Part shown: in pieces, positions 33,052 through 40,551 of the stretch
Numbering within the stretch: the first letter of the stretch is position 1
How the letters are laid out: every line of letters begins with the position of its first letter
From: a virus
DNA: 43,469 nucleotides
Reading direction: 5' to 3' (one strand)
IMG/VR virus record: IMGVR_UViG_3300044732_000656
Span: 1-43,469 of that record
Position numbers and translations under genes: made by a program
The notes under the pieces: model-generated
Told to the model about the DNA's origin: nothing
Databases searched by the model: none
The model's input: only the letters and a program-made list of their open reading frames with translations

Positions 33052-33570
33052 ATGAAGCTCATAGATCTATCAACATACTCGTATTTAAGAGACGAATTGA
33101 ACGAATACGTCATTCTTTGTAATCAATACCGATATCAACCTACGCCTGAGGATTTTGATGATTGTGTTAAATTTCTTCTTCTTTATCAATCCGGCACATC
33201 TACATTAACTGAATCGAATCTCGCATCAAAACTATATGAAGAATTTTCTTCTTCTATAACAGAAACTTCGTACGATCCTGAAAAGGATTGGGATGCTGTA
33301 ACCGGTTTGGTTGGTGGTGTAGCTAAAGGCGCCGCGGCCTTATTGGCCGGAGGCGTTGCGTTGAGCGTTCTAGGAGCTTATAAAGTAGGAGACTGGATCA
33401 AACATCTTTGGAAAAAAGGGAAAGTTATCAAAGCGGTTAAGGCTGAAATCGATGCGGAAATGAAAAAAATCGATGATTATGCCGAACTAAATAAGCTTCT
33501 TTCTAAAAGAGCTGAGCTAGAAGGAGAGGTTGATTGGAAGTCTGAACTTCCTAGTATATCCAGAATATGA
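33052..33570 (+). CDS. Hypothetical protein with Gly/Ala-rich membrane-active-like segment
   Basis: A 172-residue protein. Residues 80-110 hold a Gly/Ala/Val stretch (VTGLVGGVAKGAAALLAGGV, then ALSVLGAYKVGDW) flanked by basic residues. It could insert in a membrane or form a glycine-zipper helix. An upstream LTES sequence at about residue 55 fits the gp21 cleavage rule, so the hydrophobic part may be exposed by head maturation and act during DNA ejection; this is inference. Preceded by a late promoter. No known family recognised. Confidence 0.7.
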   Translation: MKLIDLSTYSYLRDELNEYVILCNQYRYQPTPEDFDDCVKFLLLYQSGTSTLTESNLASKLYEEFSSSITETSYDPEKDWDAVTGLVGGVAKGAAALLAGGVALSVLGAYKVGDWIKHLWKKGKVIKAVKAEIDAEMKKIDDYAELNKLLSKRAELEGEVDWKSELPSISRI

Positions 33571-33589
33571 TCAAAATAATAGACCTCGT

Positions 33590-35341
33590 ATGAATTCGTT
33601 TAGACCATCAATTAAAACTGCATTAGATTATGCAATTCTAGAAGAATATACAAGAATCAAGATTCTTCAAGAGTATCAACATGCAGTGAATGAGATTGAA
33701 TTATTGAATCTTTTCCTAGAAGGAATTTCTGATGAATATGAAATAGATGCAGAGAAAGATATTACTTTGAATGATCTTAAAAAATCGATTGATGAATCTG
33801 AGCATTCCGACGAGATAAAGAGTAATTTCTTTTACTCTTTGGTTTTTGAAGAAGTCTCTACCGACAAAGTCAAAGATAAGGTTAGAAAGATAGCTCAGGT
33901 TAGAAAAAAGATTAGAGCAGAAATCCAAGACCTCGAAAAGAATAAATCCGAATTACCTCCAGAAAAAAAGACTAAGAAGATGGAGATAAATTCTGAGATA
34001 TTCTCTAAGAAGGCTGAATCTGGAGATTTAATGATTCAATCTAAAGAGATAAGAGGGAAGGATCCACAGAAGGAGAAGAAAAGAACGTCGAAGTGGAAAA
34101 AAGCTTCCAGTTTGGCAAAGGAAATTGTTTCTGTTAATACGAAAATATCAGATCTGAATAAAAAGCTCAAAGATGTAAAAGAGGCGGATGATGAAAAGAC
34201 TAAAGATGAAATCAAATCTGAAATAGATGATCTAAAGAGCAAAAGAGTAGATCTACAGAGTGAATTACGATCAACCATCACCGGAATAAAGAAGAAAGAG
34301 GATTCACAGAAACCGGAAGATAAAAAGGAAGAACCGACAAAAGATCCTGCAGAAGATCCAGAAGAACCAGAAGAACCAGAAGAACCGACAGAAGATCCTT
34401 CAGAAGATCCAGAAGACACAGAGGAGCCTTCAGAAGAACCGACAAAAGATCCAGAAGAACCAGAAGACACAGAGGAGCCAGAAGACAAAAAAGAAGAACC
34501 TGAAGACGTTGAAGATTCTGATGTAAAGAAAGAGGAAATTGAGAAATTGAATAAAGCGATAGATGATCTTCGTAATAAAATAGACAAATCTCAAGGCATA
34601 TGGGATGATCAATTAAGTAATCTTCGAACACTAACCGATGAATTAGCTAATATGGATTCCCTGAAGGAGGTTGTCAGAATAGAGAGATTGAAAGGGATGG
34701 CTCAATTTAATAATAGATTACTTTCTATTATAGAAAACCCGGAACAGAAGAAAGAGATAAAAGATAAAGAAGCTGCGCTTAAAGCAGCCGCAACTAAATT
34801 TCAGAAGACTTTAGATACCGCAGAGAAAGAGGCTGATAAGAAAAATGAAGATAACGAAGGATATCAAAAAGCAAAATCTTCAGCGATCAAAGCCGAGGAT
34901 AAAATAGAGAAAGAAAAACAAGATGATGTTAATTACTCTTTAGGTGAAGATCCTGGAGATAAATCTACTGAACCGAAATCAACCGATTCAGAAGATTCAA
35001 CCGATACTAAATCGGAGCCTGCTGAAACCTCCGCAGTTACTAAATCAAAAAGTCCGGAAGAAAAAGAAGAGGAATCTGTAGACATTAAAATCGAAAATCT
35101 AACCAAGAAATTGGAAGACGCGCAAAAGAATATTGAGATCAAAAAAGAAAAAGGAGAAGACACTAAATCAATTGAAGATAACGTTGAGGCTATCAAAAAA
35201 GGATTAGATGATCTAAAAAAGGATAAATCTGAAATTGGTGAATCTACAAACGATACTGATGCTAGAATATGGGCTCTTGAATGGACGGTAGAAGATCTTA
35301 TCTACCGAACAAACAATCAATTATACTCTTTGAATGATTGA
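33590..35341 (+). CDS. Long acidic coiled-coil protein (possible head core or scaffold)
   Basis: About 583 residues from the ATG at 33590 (MNSFRPSIKT); the TTG at 33530 would overlap the previous gene by 40 bases. Helical at the N-terminus, then coiled coils (KKIRAEIQDLEKNKSELPPE), then a run of imperfect EEPxDPE repeats at about residues 245-310, then further coiled coils, and a short C-terminal domain (ARIWALEWTVEDLIYRTNNQ). The strongly acidic, helical composition and position after the capsid gene fit a core or scaffold role, which the protease C-terminus could share. No enzymatic motif. Confidence 0.7.
   Translation: MNSFRPSIKTALDYAILEEYTRIKILQEYQHAVNEIELLNLFLEGISDEYEIDAEKDITLNDLKKSIDESEHSDEIKSNFFYSLVFEEVSTDKVKDKVRKIAQVRKKIRAEIQDLEKNKSELPPEKKTKKMEINSEIFSKKAESGDLMIQSKEIRGKDPQKEKKRTSKWKKASSLAKEIVSVNTKISDLNKKLKDVKEADDEKTKDEIKSEIDDLKSKRVDLQSELRSTITGIKKKEDSQKPEDKKEEPTKDPAEDPEEPEEPEEPTEDPSEDPEDTEEPSEEPTKDPEEPEDTEEPEDKKEEPEDVEDSDVKKEEIEKLNKAIDDLRNKIDKSQGIWDDQLSNLRTLTDELANMDSLKEVVRIERLKGMAQFNNRLLSIIENPEQKKEIKDKEAALKAAATKFQKTLDTAEKEADKKNEDNEGYQKAKSSAIKAEDKIEKEKQDDVNYSLGEDPGDKSTEPKSTDSEDSTDTKSEPAETSAVTKSKSPEEKEEESVDIKIENLTKKLEDAQKNIEIKKEKGEDTKSIEDNVEAIKKGLDDLKKDKSEIGESTNDTDARIWALEWTVEDLIYRTNNQLYSLND
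34330..34510 (+). repeat. Imperfect GAAGAACCA-type repeats (EEP/DPE)
   Basis: Short units of GAAGAACCAGAAGA type encode runs of Glu-Glu-Pro and Glu-Asp-Pro. This low-complexity stretch probably forms an extended acidic spacer. It also creates a long spurious antisense reading frame (34036-34587). Confidence 0.8.
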
Positions 35342-35825
35342 AATACGTCGACAAAAAAGAGGAAGAGCAAGAACTCGTTTTGAGATCTTGCTTTCTTCGC
35401 TTAAACCCAGATATCGGCGAGTGCTTCTAGACAATCCTATCATAGAAAGAAATTCTCGAGATGATAGGTTTTTGCAATGTCTATTCTTGATAGAAGATTC
35501 ACGAATATCAGTTTCTCATCTTAGACGTCCACATATAAACAGAAAAGAAAAGAAAATACTTTCTTACTTTGATCTTCGACGATCTCTGAAGTATATCAAT
35601 TGGGAATGTGCTTATTGTAAAATCGTCATAAAATCAGAGATACATAATTACAAACCAGAGAATTTCACTTGCAAGAAGTGCTTTGATTATTATGTCCGAA
35701 ATTCAAAAATCATCAATCAACGATTGATTGATGAATCTCTTCGATTCACAGACCATTTGAAACGATCAATCAAAGAAGAACAAACTAAGTTCCTTAAATA
35801 TATCAAAAGAAATGATGAATCTTAA
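35334..35825 (+). CDS. Basic zinc-finger protein
   Basis: A 163-residue basic protein. CAYC near residues 92-95 and CKKC near residues 113-116 form a four-Cys zinc site about 20 residues apart. The N-terminus is Arg-rich (RRQKRGRARTRFEI, then PRYRRVLLD), suggesting nucleic-acid binding. The ATG overlaps the end of the acidic coiled-coil gene and the stop overlaps the ATP-grasp gene, so all three are probably co-translated. Family unknown. Confidence 0.75.
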   Translation: MIEIRRQKRGRARTRFEILLSSLKPRYRRVLLDNPIIERNSRDDRFLQCLFLIEDSRISVSHLRRPHINRKEKKILSYFDLRRSLKYINWECAYCKIVIKSEIHNYKPENFTCKKCFDYYVRNSKIINQRLIDESLRFTDHLKRSIKEEQTKFLKYIKRNDES

Positions 35826-37527
35826 ATACTTTCATGACTTTGTTAATGAAGCAAAAGAATCAACAAAGCGAAAGGAAAAAATTAAAGTTGTTCTTCTCTC
35901 CAACGTCAGTGAAGAGTCACATACCGTTCCAGCAATGGAGGCGGCATTTACAAAAAGAGGTATCTCGTTTAGAATTATTGATATAAACACGTGTAATCTA
36001 ATCTCTACATCAAATGGATCAGGTGATCTTATGATCAGCGATTCTAAAAGCAAGTCGTTCAAGATAAATTCTGATAATACGGCAATTCTAACTCGTCGAG
36101 GTGTTGTTAGATCAACTTTCACTAGAGACATTATATCTAAATTAGAAGATAATAACTTCTTTGTAGTCAATACTCTTGAATCGATACTGGCGTGTGAAAA
36201 CAAATATGTCACATCAAAGATTCTGATGGATGCAGGGATTCCAGTTCCAAAAATGGCAATCATTGAAGGCGAAGAATCGATTGAGAGTGCAATCAAACAA
36301 ATAGGAGGACGGTTTCCGGTAGTCCTGAAAATGCTATCTGGATCACATGGGATTGGAGTTTCTATTATTGAATCGGTTGCATCTCTAAAGTCAGTCCTTC
36401 AGACATTTTGGAAGATTGATCCAAAAATCGAAGTTCTTATTCAAGAAAAGATCGATTCCGAATATGATCTTCGTATTCATGTGCTAACAAAAAGATTCAA
36501 TTCACCTACGCCTTCGGATACTGATTCTGTTCTTCTAGGATATATGAGAAGAAACCGAATCAAGAAGGATTTTCGAACTAATTATTCATTAGGAGGAACT
36601 GTAGAAAAAACAAAGGTTACTCCGGAACAACAAAGAATTTCGATTGATGCCGCTAAAGCAGTAGGTTGCAATTGGTGTGGAGTAGATTTGATTGTTGATA
36701 AGAAGACAGGTAAGAATTATGTACTAGAAGTCAATTCATCTCCAGGAACTCAAGGTTTGAAGAAGGCCACTGGAGTAGATGTAATTGCCGATATTGTAGA
36801 TTTCATAGAAGATAAACAAAATTGGATTCGTTCTCGAAGACATGTCGGATTCCGCGAAATGATTCAGATTCCAGGAATCGGTGAAATTGTAGCTAAATTT
36901 GATACCGGTAACGGTGCAATGTCTTGTTCGATGACTTATGATGAAATGGAAATAGATCATAAAAATAAACAAGTAAAATGGAAGATAGGAGACCGAGAAT
37001 TCTCTAACAAGATTATTGATTATTCTAACGCAGAGGTCGGAGATGACGTTCACGAAAGGCCAATAATTGAAATCGATATCATGTTCGCCGGTAAAACTTA
37101 CAGAAAGGTTCATGTTTCTCTTGTTGATAGAAAGGATAAAAGTACTAAATTCTTAGTGAATCGAAATTTTATGGAAAGAATAGGATGTTCAGTTAATCCA
37201 ATGAAGACTTTTGTAGTAACTTCGGCCCCGGATGGATACTCTGCCGGAGATGCTAAAGGAAAACCTCATTTAGGAATCATATTTGAATCTACCAAAGATT
37301 CTATTAAAGGTGGCAAAGGCGATAAAAAATCAGATAATGACTTCGATCCTAACGAGTTAGAAATCGGATCTATGATTGAATTAGAGCACACAAAGAATAA
37401 AATCTCGGCTAAAGAGATTGCTAGAGATCATCTAACCGAAGATCCGAAATACTATTCTAAATTGATTAAATCTGGTCTAGTAGATGAACCAGAAGCTCTA
37501 AAAAGAGCCAAAGAATTGGGATGGTAA
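35812..37527 (+). CDS. Tagged RimK-like ATP-grasp ligase fused to a retropepsin-like domain
   Basis: A 571-residue protein in four parts. Residues 1-14 are the capsid-targeting tag (MMNLKYFHDFVNEA; an ATG one codon later is equally good). Residues ~25-335 are an ATP-grasp domain of the RimK type: FPVVLKMLSGSHGIGV nucleotide loop, IQEKIDSEYDLRIHVL, and the metal site LEVNSSPGTQGL. Residues ~345-470 resemble the RimB / 'ATP-dependent zinc protease' family (GFREMIQIPGIG, AKFDTGNGAMS with Asp364, LVNRNFMERIG). The last ~55 residues carry EHT...AKEIARDHLTEDPKYY, probably DUF5661. RimK adds glutamates to ribosomal protein S6. The tag suggests that this enzyme is packaged and injected, or acts in the head. 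Confidence 0.85.
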   Translation: MMNLKYFHDFVNEAKESTKRKEKIKVVLLSNVSEESHTVPAMEAAFTKRGISFRIIDINTCNLISTSNGSGDLMISDSKSKSFKINSDNTAILTRRGVVRSTFTRDIISKLEDNNFFVVNTLESILACENKYVTSKILMDAGIPVPKMAIIEGEESIESAIKQIGGRFPVVLKMLSGSHGIGVSIIESVASLKSVLQTFWKIDPKIEVLIQEKIDSEYDLRIHVLTKRFNSPTPSDTDSVLLGYMRRNRIKKDFRTNYSLGGTVEKTKVTPEQQRISIDAAKAVGCNWCGVDLIVDKKTGKNYVLEVNSSPGTQGLKKATGVDVIADIVDFIEDKQNWIRSRRHVGFREMIQIPGIGEIVAKFDTGNGAMSCSMTYDEMEIDHKNKQVKWKIGDREFSNKIIDYSNAEVGDDVHERPIIEIDIMFAGKTYRKVHVSLVDRKDKSTKFLVNRNFMERIGCSVNPMKTFVVTSAPDGYSAGDAKGKPHLGIIFESTKDSIKGGKGDKKSDNDFDPNELEIGSMIELEHTKNKISAKEIARDHLTEDPKYYSKLIKSGLVDEPEALKRAKELGW

Positions 37528-37532
37528 ATACA

Positions 37533-37556
37533 AAACAAACAAACAAACAAACAAAC
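37533..37556 (+). repeat. Six tandem AAAC units before a start codon
   Basis: Exactly six AAAC copies end directly at the ATG at 37557. If translation began at the upstream ATG (37521), a change in copy number would shift the frame. If it begins at 37557, the tract is an unstructured leader whose length can vary. Confidence 0.9.
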
Positions 37557-37943
37557 ATGATTAACATTCCTTTATTTGAAGATTTCGTCAATAGATTAAA
37601 TGAAGCGTCGGATGCGTGGATATCTCTACCGACCGGAGATTGGAGAACTGAATATGATATCCCAACTAAAATCCAAAAGGAATTAACTTTAGTTGTTCAG
37701 GATAAGTTGAAAACTAAGAACATTAAAATCACTAAAGAGAATGCTGAGAAAGATCCGAAAGTGATGGAGGAAGTCAAAAAGATGTTCTTTGATCATATTT
37801 ATAGCTACACGACAAAAAGAGAATCTACCGTAATCAAAGCTTGGCAATTATCGGATGGTTCAATTGCGGTTGCCTCATATCCAGCATGGGGTAATGAATT
37901 GGAAGATAGCGATTGTATGATTTGGGTTGTTGATAAAGCCTAA
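37557..37943 (+). CDS. Small protein with capsid-targeting tag
   Basis: A 128-residue protein from the ATG at 37557 (MINIPLFEDFVNRLNEA), a tag with three extra residues before LNEA; predicted cut before Ala17. The in-frame ATG at 37521 would place 12 low-complexity residues ahead of the tag and overlap the ATP-grasp stop, so I prefer 37557. The mature part contains DAWISLPTGDWRTEYDIPTK and a beta hairpin (KAWQLSDGSIAVASYPAWGN). Not recognised. It is the last late gene before a terminator. Confidence 0.75.
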   Translation: MINIPLFEDFVNRLNEASDAWISLPTGDWRTEYDIPTKIQKELTLVVQDKLKTKNIKITKENAEKDPKVMEEVKKMFFDHIYSYTTKRESTVIKAWQLSDGSIAVASYPAWGNELEDSDCMIWVVDKA

Positions 37944-37963
37944 ACAATGTTAATAACTTTAAG

Positions 37964-37991
37964 ACCTCGAATGTAAATTCGAGGTTTTTTT
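37964..37991 (+). terminator. Rho-independent terminator
   Basis: ACCTCGAAT (37964-37972) pairs with ATTCGAGGT (37977-37985) around the loop GTAA and is followed by a run of seven T's. It ends the late structural cluster; the next genes are replication-related or unknown. Confidence 0.88.
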
Positions 37992-37995
37992 GTTT

Positions 37996-38007
37996 TATAT
38001 TAGTATC
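37996..38007 (+). promoter_or_regulatory. Promoter-like TATATTAGTATC
   Basis: TATATTAGTA occurs here, directly after the terminator and about 19 bases before the next ATG, and again at 41004. TATATTAG differs by one base from the Bacteroidota -7 box TAnnTTTG, so these may be host-polymerase (early) promoters. No clear upstream box. Confidence 0.4.
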
Positions 38008-38025
38008 GTAATAAAACTAACCATA

Positions 38026-38445
38026 ATGACCAATTCAATCATCGATTCTCTGATTTACCAAGAACATCTCAATCGATACAAGACCAACCTTCTTCGATAC
38101 CAACCCGGTATTCAATGGTATTTCGGTAATTTCGAAAAAGGCTTAGATTTTCGAGGAAATTCGATGACTGAGGATAAAATGAAAGAAACGGCTGATTCCG
38201 TTTCTCCAATCGGACCTTCAGTTTCAATCGACGAGGTTGTTGATATTACTCCTACATGGGAATGGCTTTGTGAACAATTTCCTGATCGATTCGGTTATGA
38301 CGAATCGAAATTTCAAGAATGGATTTCTGAACAATCCGACGCTTTCTTTTACGGTCGAGAAAAAACTTCTTTCTTCGTTTCCGAAGCATTCGAAATTGCC
38401 GCAAATCTTGGATATCGTAAAGTGATTCTCGAAAATCTTTCTTAA
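38026..38445 (+). CDS. Hypothetical early protein
   Basis: A 139-residue acidic protein from the ATG at 38026 (MTNSIIDSLIYQEHLNRYKT), chosen because the promoter-like motif lies between it and the earlier in-frame codon. It contains GIQWYFGNFEKGLDFRG and ITPTWEWLCEQFPDRFGYDE; Trp-rich and helical. No family recognised. First gene after the terminator, with a separate promoter, so early expression is plausible. Confidence 0.7.
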   Translation: MTNSIIDSLIYQEHLNRYKTNLLRYQPGIQWYFGNFEKGLDFRGNSMTEDKMKETADSVSPIGPSVSIDEVVDITPTWEWLCEQFPDRFGYDESKFQEWISEQSDAFFYGREKTSFFVSEAFEIAANLGYRKVILENLS

Positions 38446-38465
38446 ACTTTCTTAAAACAAACGTC

Positions 38466-38858
38466 ATGAACAGACTCTTCGTTTATCTTCGCAGATTCAA
38501 ACAGCACTTTAAAGAGGCGGTTGATCAACCGCCTAAGCTCAATGAAGTTCAATTGATGGCAATTAAGACTTGCAGGAAAATGATCTGCAATCCTAATGCC
38601 GAACTAATCTACGCTCCGCTCACACAAACCTACTATGTAGAATCTGATCGATACTACATTCGTATGTTCGAGGATTCGGTTACTATCACCAACGGAAAAT
38701 TCTCTTATTATGTCTGGATTCCTGGTCGAGTTATGTTCGATTTGAAATCACTCTTCAATCGAATCTCTCAAGCCAAATCCAATCGCCTCGAATCTCGATA
38801 CGATAAATCAACTCTTCAAAATCTGAAAGAGATTTGTGATTCTGTCGATAATTCGTAA
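38466..38858 (+). CDS. Hypothetical early protein
   Basis: A 130-residue protein beginning with a basic helix (MNRLFVYLRRFKQHFKEAVD). The middle is beta-rich (LIYAPLTQTYYVESDRYYIR, then VTITNGKFSYYVWIPG), and the C-terminus helical. The Lys/Arg-rich start could bind membrane or nucleic acid. No family recognised. It follows the previous gene by 20 bases, probably on the same transcript. Confidence 0.7.
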   Translation: MNRLFVYLRRFKQHFKEAVDQPPKLNEVQLMAIKTCRKMICNPNAELIYAPLTQTYYVESDRYYIRMFEDSVTITNGKFSYYVWIPGRVMFDLKSLFNRISQAKSNRLESRYDKSTLQNLKEICDSVDNS

Positions 38859-38871
38859 TGAATTGATGGAT

Positions 38872-38879
38872 CATATAAT
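38872..38879 (+). promoter_or_regulatory. Promoter-like CATATAAT core
   Basis: TCATATAATAATC lies 12 bases before the ATG at 38892. It shares CATATAAT with the motifs before dUTPase, uvsX and the clamp loader, but lacks the GTA prefix. Confidence 0.35.
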
Positions 38880-38891
38880 AATCAAATCCGC

Positions 38892-39125
38892 ATGTCAAAA
38901 TTGAAATATACTAAAAGCCAGGCGATCGCAGATCATGTCGCGGAAATCAATCAATTGCATTGCAAAAAAAACGAAGCCAAAGAGCTCGAAGGTAGATTCG
39001 GCGAAAAGCCAATCACAGTTTCGGTAGATGGATTCGATGTTCCAATTGATCACGCTATTCTTTATTGGGAATCTCGATTGGCTTTGATTCGATCGGATAT
39101 CCATCCTCAACTTTTCTTTTACTGA
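38892..39125 (+). CDS. Small hypothetical protein
   Basis: A 77-residue protein (MSKLKYTKSQAIADHVAEIN) with one Cys and a helix-strand-helix look (KPITVSVDGFDVPIDHAILY). No family recognised. It sits directly upstream of the clamp loader, and the clamp-loader promoter-like motif starts just after its stop. Confidence 0.65.
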   Translation: MSKLKYTKSQAIADHVAEINQLHCKKNEAKELEGRFGEKPITVSVDGFDVPIDHAILYWESRLALIRSDIHPQLFFY

Positions 39126-39127
39126 CT

Positions 39128-39138
39128 GTACATATAAT
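39128..39138 (+). promoter_or_regulatory. Promoter-like motif GTACATATAAT
   Basis: Identical 11 bases to the motifs at 4815 and 11897; it lies only four bases before the clamp-loader ATG. That would make a nearly leaderless transcript or mean that the motif has another role. Confidence 0.45.
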
Positions 39139-39142
39139 AATA

Positions 39143-40096
39143 ATGAACGTAAAGAAATCTCTTTGGACTGAAAAATATCGTCCTACCACTCTTGATGAGC
39201 TGATTGTTCCGGATCGAGTTCACAACAAGCTAAAAACCGGAGTTTATCAGAATTTGCTTTTTTATGGCGGACCGGGAAGTGGAAAAACCTCATCCGCCAA
39301 GATCTTAGCTAAAGATCATCCTAGTATGTACATCAACTGTTCTTCGGAAACGGGAGTTGATGTAGTTCGAACCAAAATCTCAGAATTTTGTTCGACTCTT
39401 TCAGTTATCGACGGAGAAAGAAAACTTAAGGTTGTTATTCTCGACGAGTTCGATGGAGTGTCTGATCAATATATGAAAGCTCTTCGAGGAACGATTGAAC
39501 AATTTCATCAGACCGCTCGATTTATCGCTACTTGCAATTACTTCAATAAGATTCCTGATAACATTCAATCTCGATTTGAATGTATCAATTTTGATTTTTC
39601 TGACATCGAAGAGAGAGAAATCGAAAAGAAATACTTCAAGCGAATATATGAGATCATCAAAAATGAAGGTATGGAAATCGAAAAGGATGCTCTCGTCGAG
39701 CTAGTCCGTCGAAAGTTTCCTGATCTTCGATCTACTATCTCTGTTCTTCAAGGATATCATGCCGAAGGGCGAACTCGAATTACGACTGATGATGTTCGAA
39801 AATTTCATGGAGTTTTCCGAGATCTTTACGAACATATCTTCGCACCATCAAACGATGAAGTGAAAAATTATCAATTTTTGGTATCCAACTATTCATCTCG
39901 AGTCGACGATGTAATCAAAGCGCTAGGCACAGATTTCATTGAATATATTCAAATAGAAAAACCACAACTGATGCGTAAAGCGGGTGAAATTTGTTATGAA
40001 GTCAATCGACATTCGTATGAATCTCGATTTGTCATTGATCCGGTAATCACTATGCTTTCTCTTGTTTATAAAATCGAAACCATCATTCGTTCATAA
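39143..40096 (+). CDS. 44: Clamp loader ATPase subunit (gp44-like)
   Basis: AAA+ ATPase that opens and loads the sliding clamp. Walker A GGPGSGKT is at residues 42-49, Walker B ILDEFD with D101/E102, sensor 1 ATCNYF near 129-134 and the arginine finger in SRFE (R144). The start SLWTEKYRPTTLDELIVPD is typical of gp44 (T4: 319 residues; here 317). I use the ATG at 39143; an earlier in-frame start lies inside the preceding gene. The partner gp62 is not identified in the window. Confidence 0.93.
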   Translation: MNVKKSLWTEKYRPTTLDELIVPDRVHNKLKTGVYQNLLFYGGPGSGKTSSAKILAKDHPSMYINCSSETGVDVVRTKISEFCSTLSVIDGERKLKVVILDEFDGVSDQYMKALRGTIEQFHQTARFIATCNYFNKIPDNIQSRFECINFDFSDIEEREIEKKYFKRIYEIIKNEGMEIEKDALVELVRRKFPDLRSTISVLQGYHAEGRTRITTDDVRKFHGVFRDLYEHIFAPSNDEVKNYQFLVSNYSSRVDDVIKALGTDFIEYIQIEKPQLMRKAGEICYEVNRHSYESRFVIDPVITMLSLVYKIETIIRS

Positions 40097-40120
40097 TCAA
40101 TAATTAAGTCGGTAGAAAAA

Positions 40121-40531
40121 ATGAAAGTTCATAAGCCTTCGGATACGGTATACATCACTAAGAAATTCATTCGAGATGAGGAATTCTCGGAGATAGATTT
40201 TGAATTTCAAGATGAATTCAATATCAAAGAAGATCAAGATTATGCCATTATTGAATTAGGTCGATCTCACTTAGATCCTTGCGCTCGACCAATCCGTATC
40301 GAACTCTTAATCGAGGCTCTTAAAGAGATGAAAATGGCAGGTGCTACTCATATTGAAATGGATTATCATGAGGATCATATCGGGTATGAGATTTCTGCAT
40401 TTAAGTATTATTCCTCAAAACCGGATGAAATCCTCATTTACGAACAAGAGTTATCTGAAGAGGATCAACATAATCGATCGATTCGTCGAGCCGATCTTCA
40501 ACGTCAACTTAATGACCTAGATAATGAGTAA
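40121..40531 (+). CDS. Acidic hypothetical protein
   Basis: A 136-residue acidic protein with an alternating strand-helix pattern (EDQDYAIIELGRSHLDP, then HIEMDYHEDHIGYEI) and a polar helical C-terminus (RRADLQRQLNDLDNE). I recognise no family. It lies 24 bases after the clamp loader and probably shares its transcript. Confidence 0.7.
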   Translation: MKVHKPSDTVYITKKFIRDEEFSEIDFEFQDEFNIKEDQDYAIIELGRSHLDPCARPIRIELLIEALKEMKMAGATHIEMDYHEDHIGYEISAFKYYSSKPDEILIYEQELSEEDQHNRSIRRADLQRQLNDLDNE

Positions 40532-40551
40532 AATTCACTTCGAACCGGAAA

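Noticed and set aside
33521-33532. Shine-Dalgarno-like AAGGAGAGG before the TTG at 33530
   Set aside because: It touches the TTG with no spacing, lies within the previous gene, and no other gene here uses such a site; the ATG at 33590 is preferred.
34036-34587. Long antisense open frame of 183 residues, Ser/Gly-rich
   Set aside because: It is the reverse complement of the GAAGAACCA-type repeats in the acidic coiled-coil gene; it has no start context and a low-complexity product.
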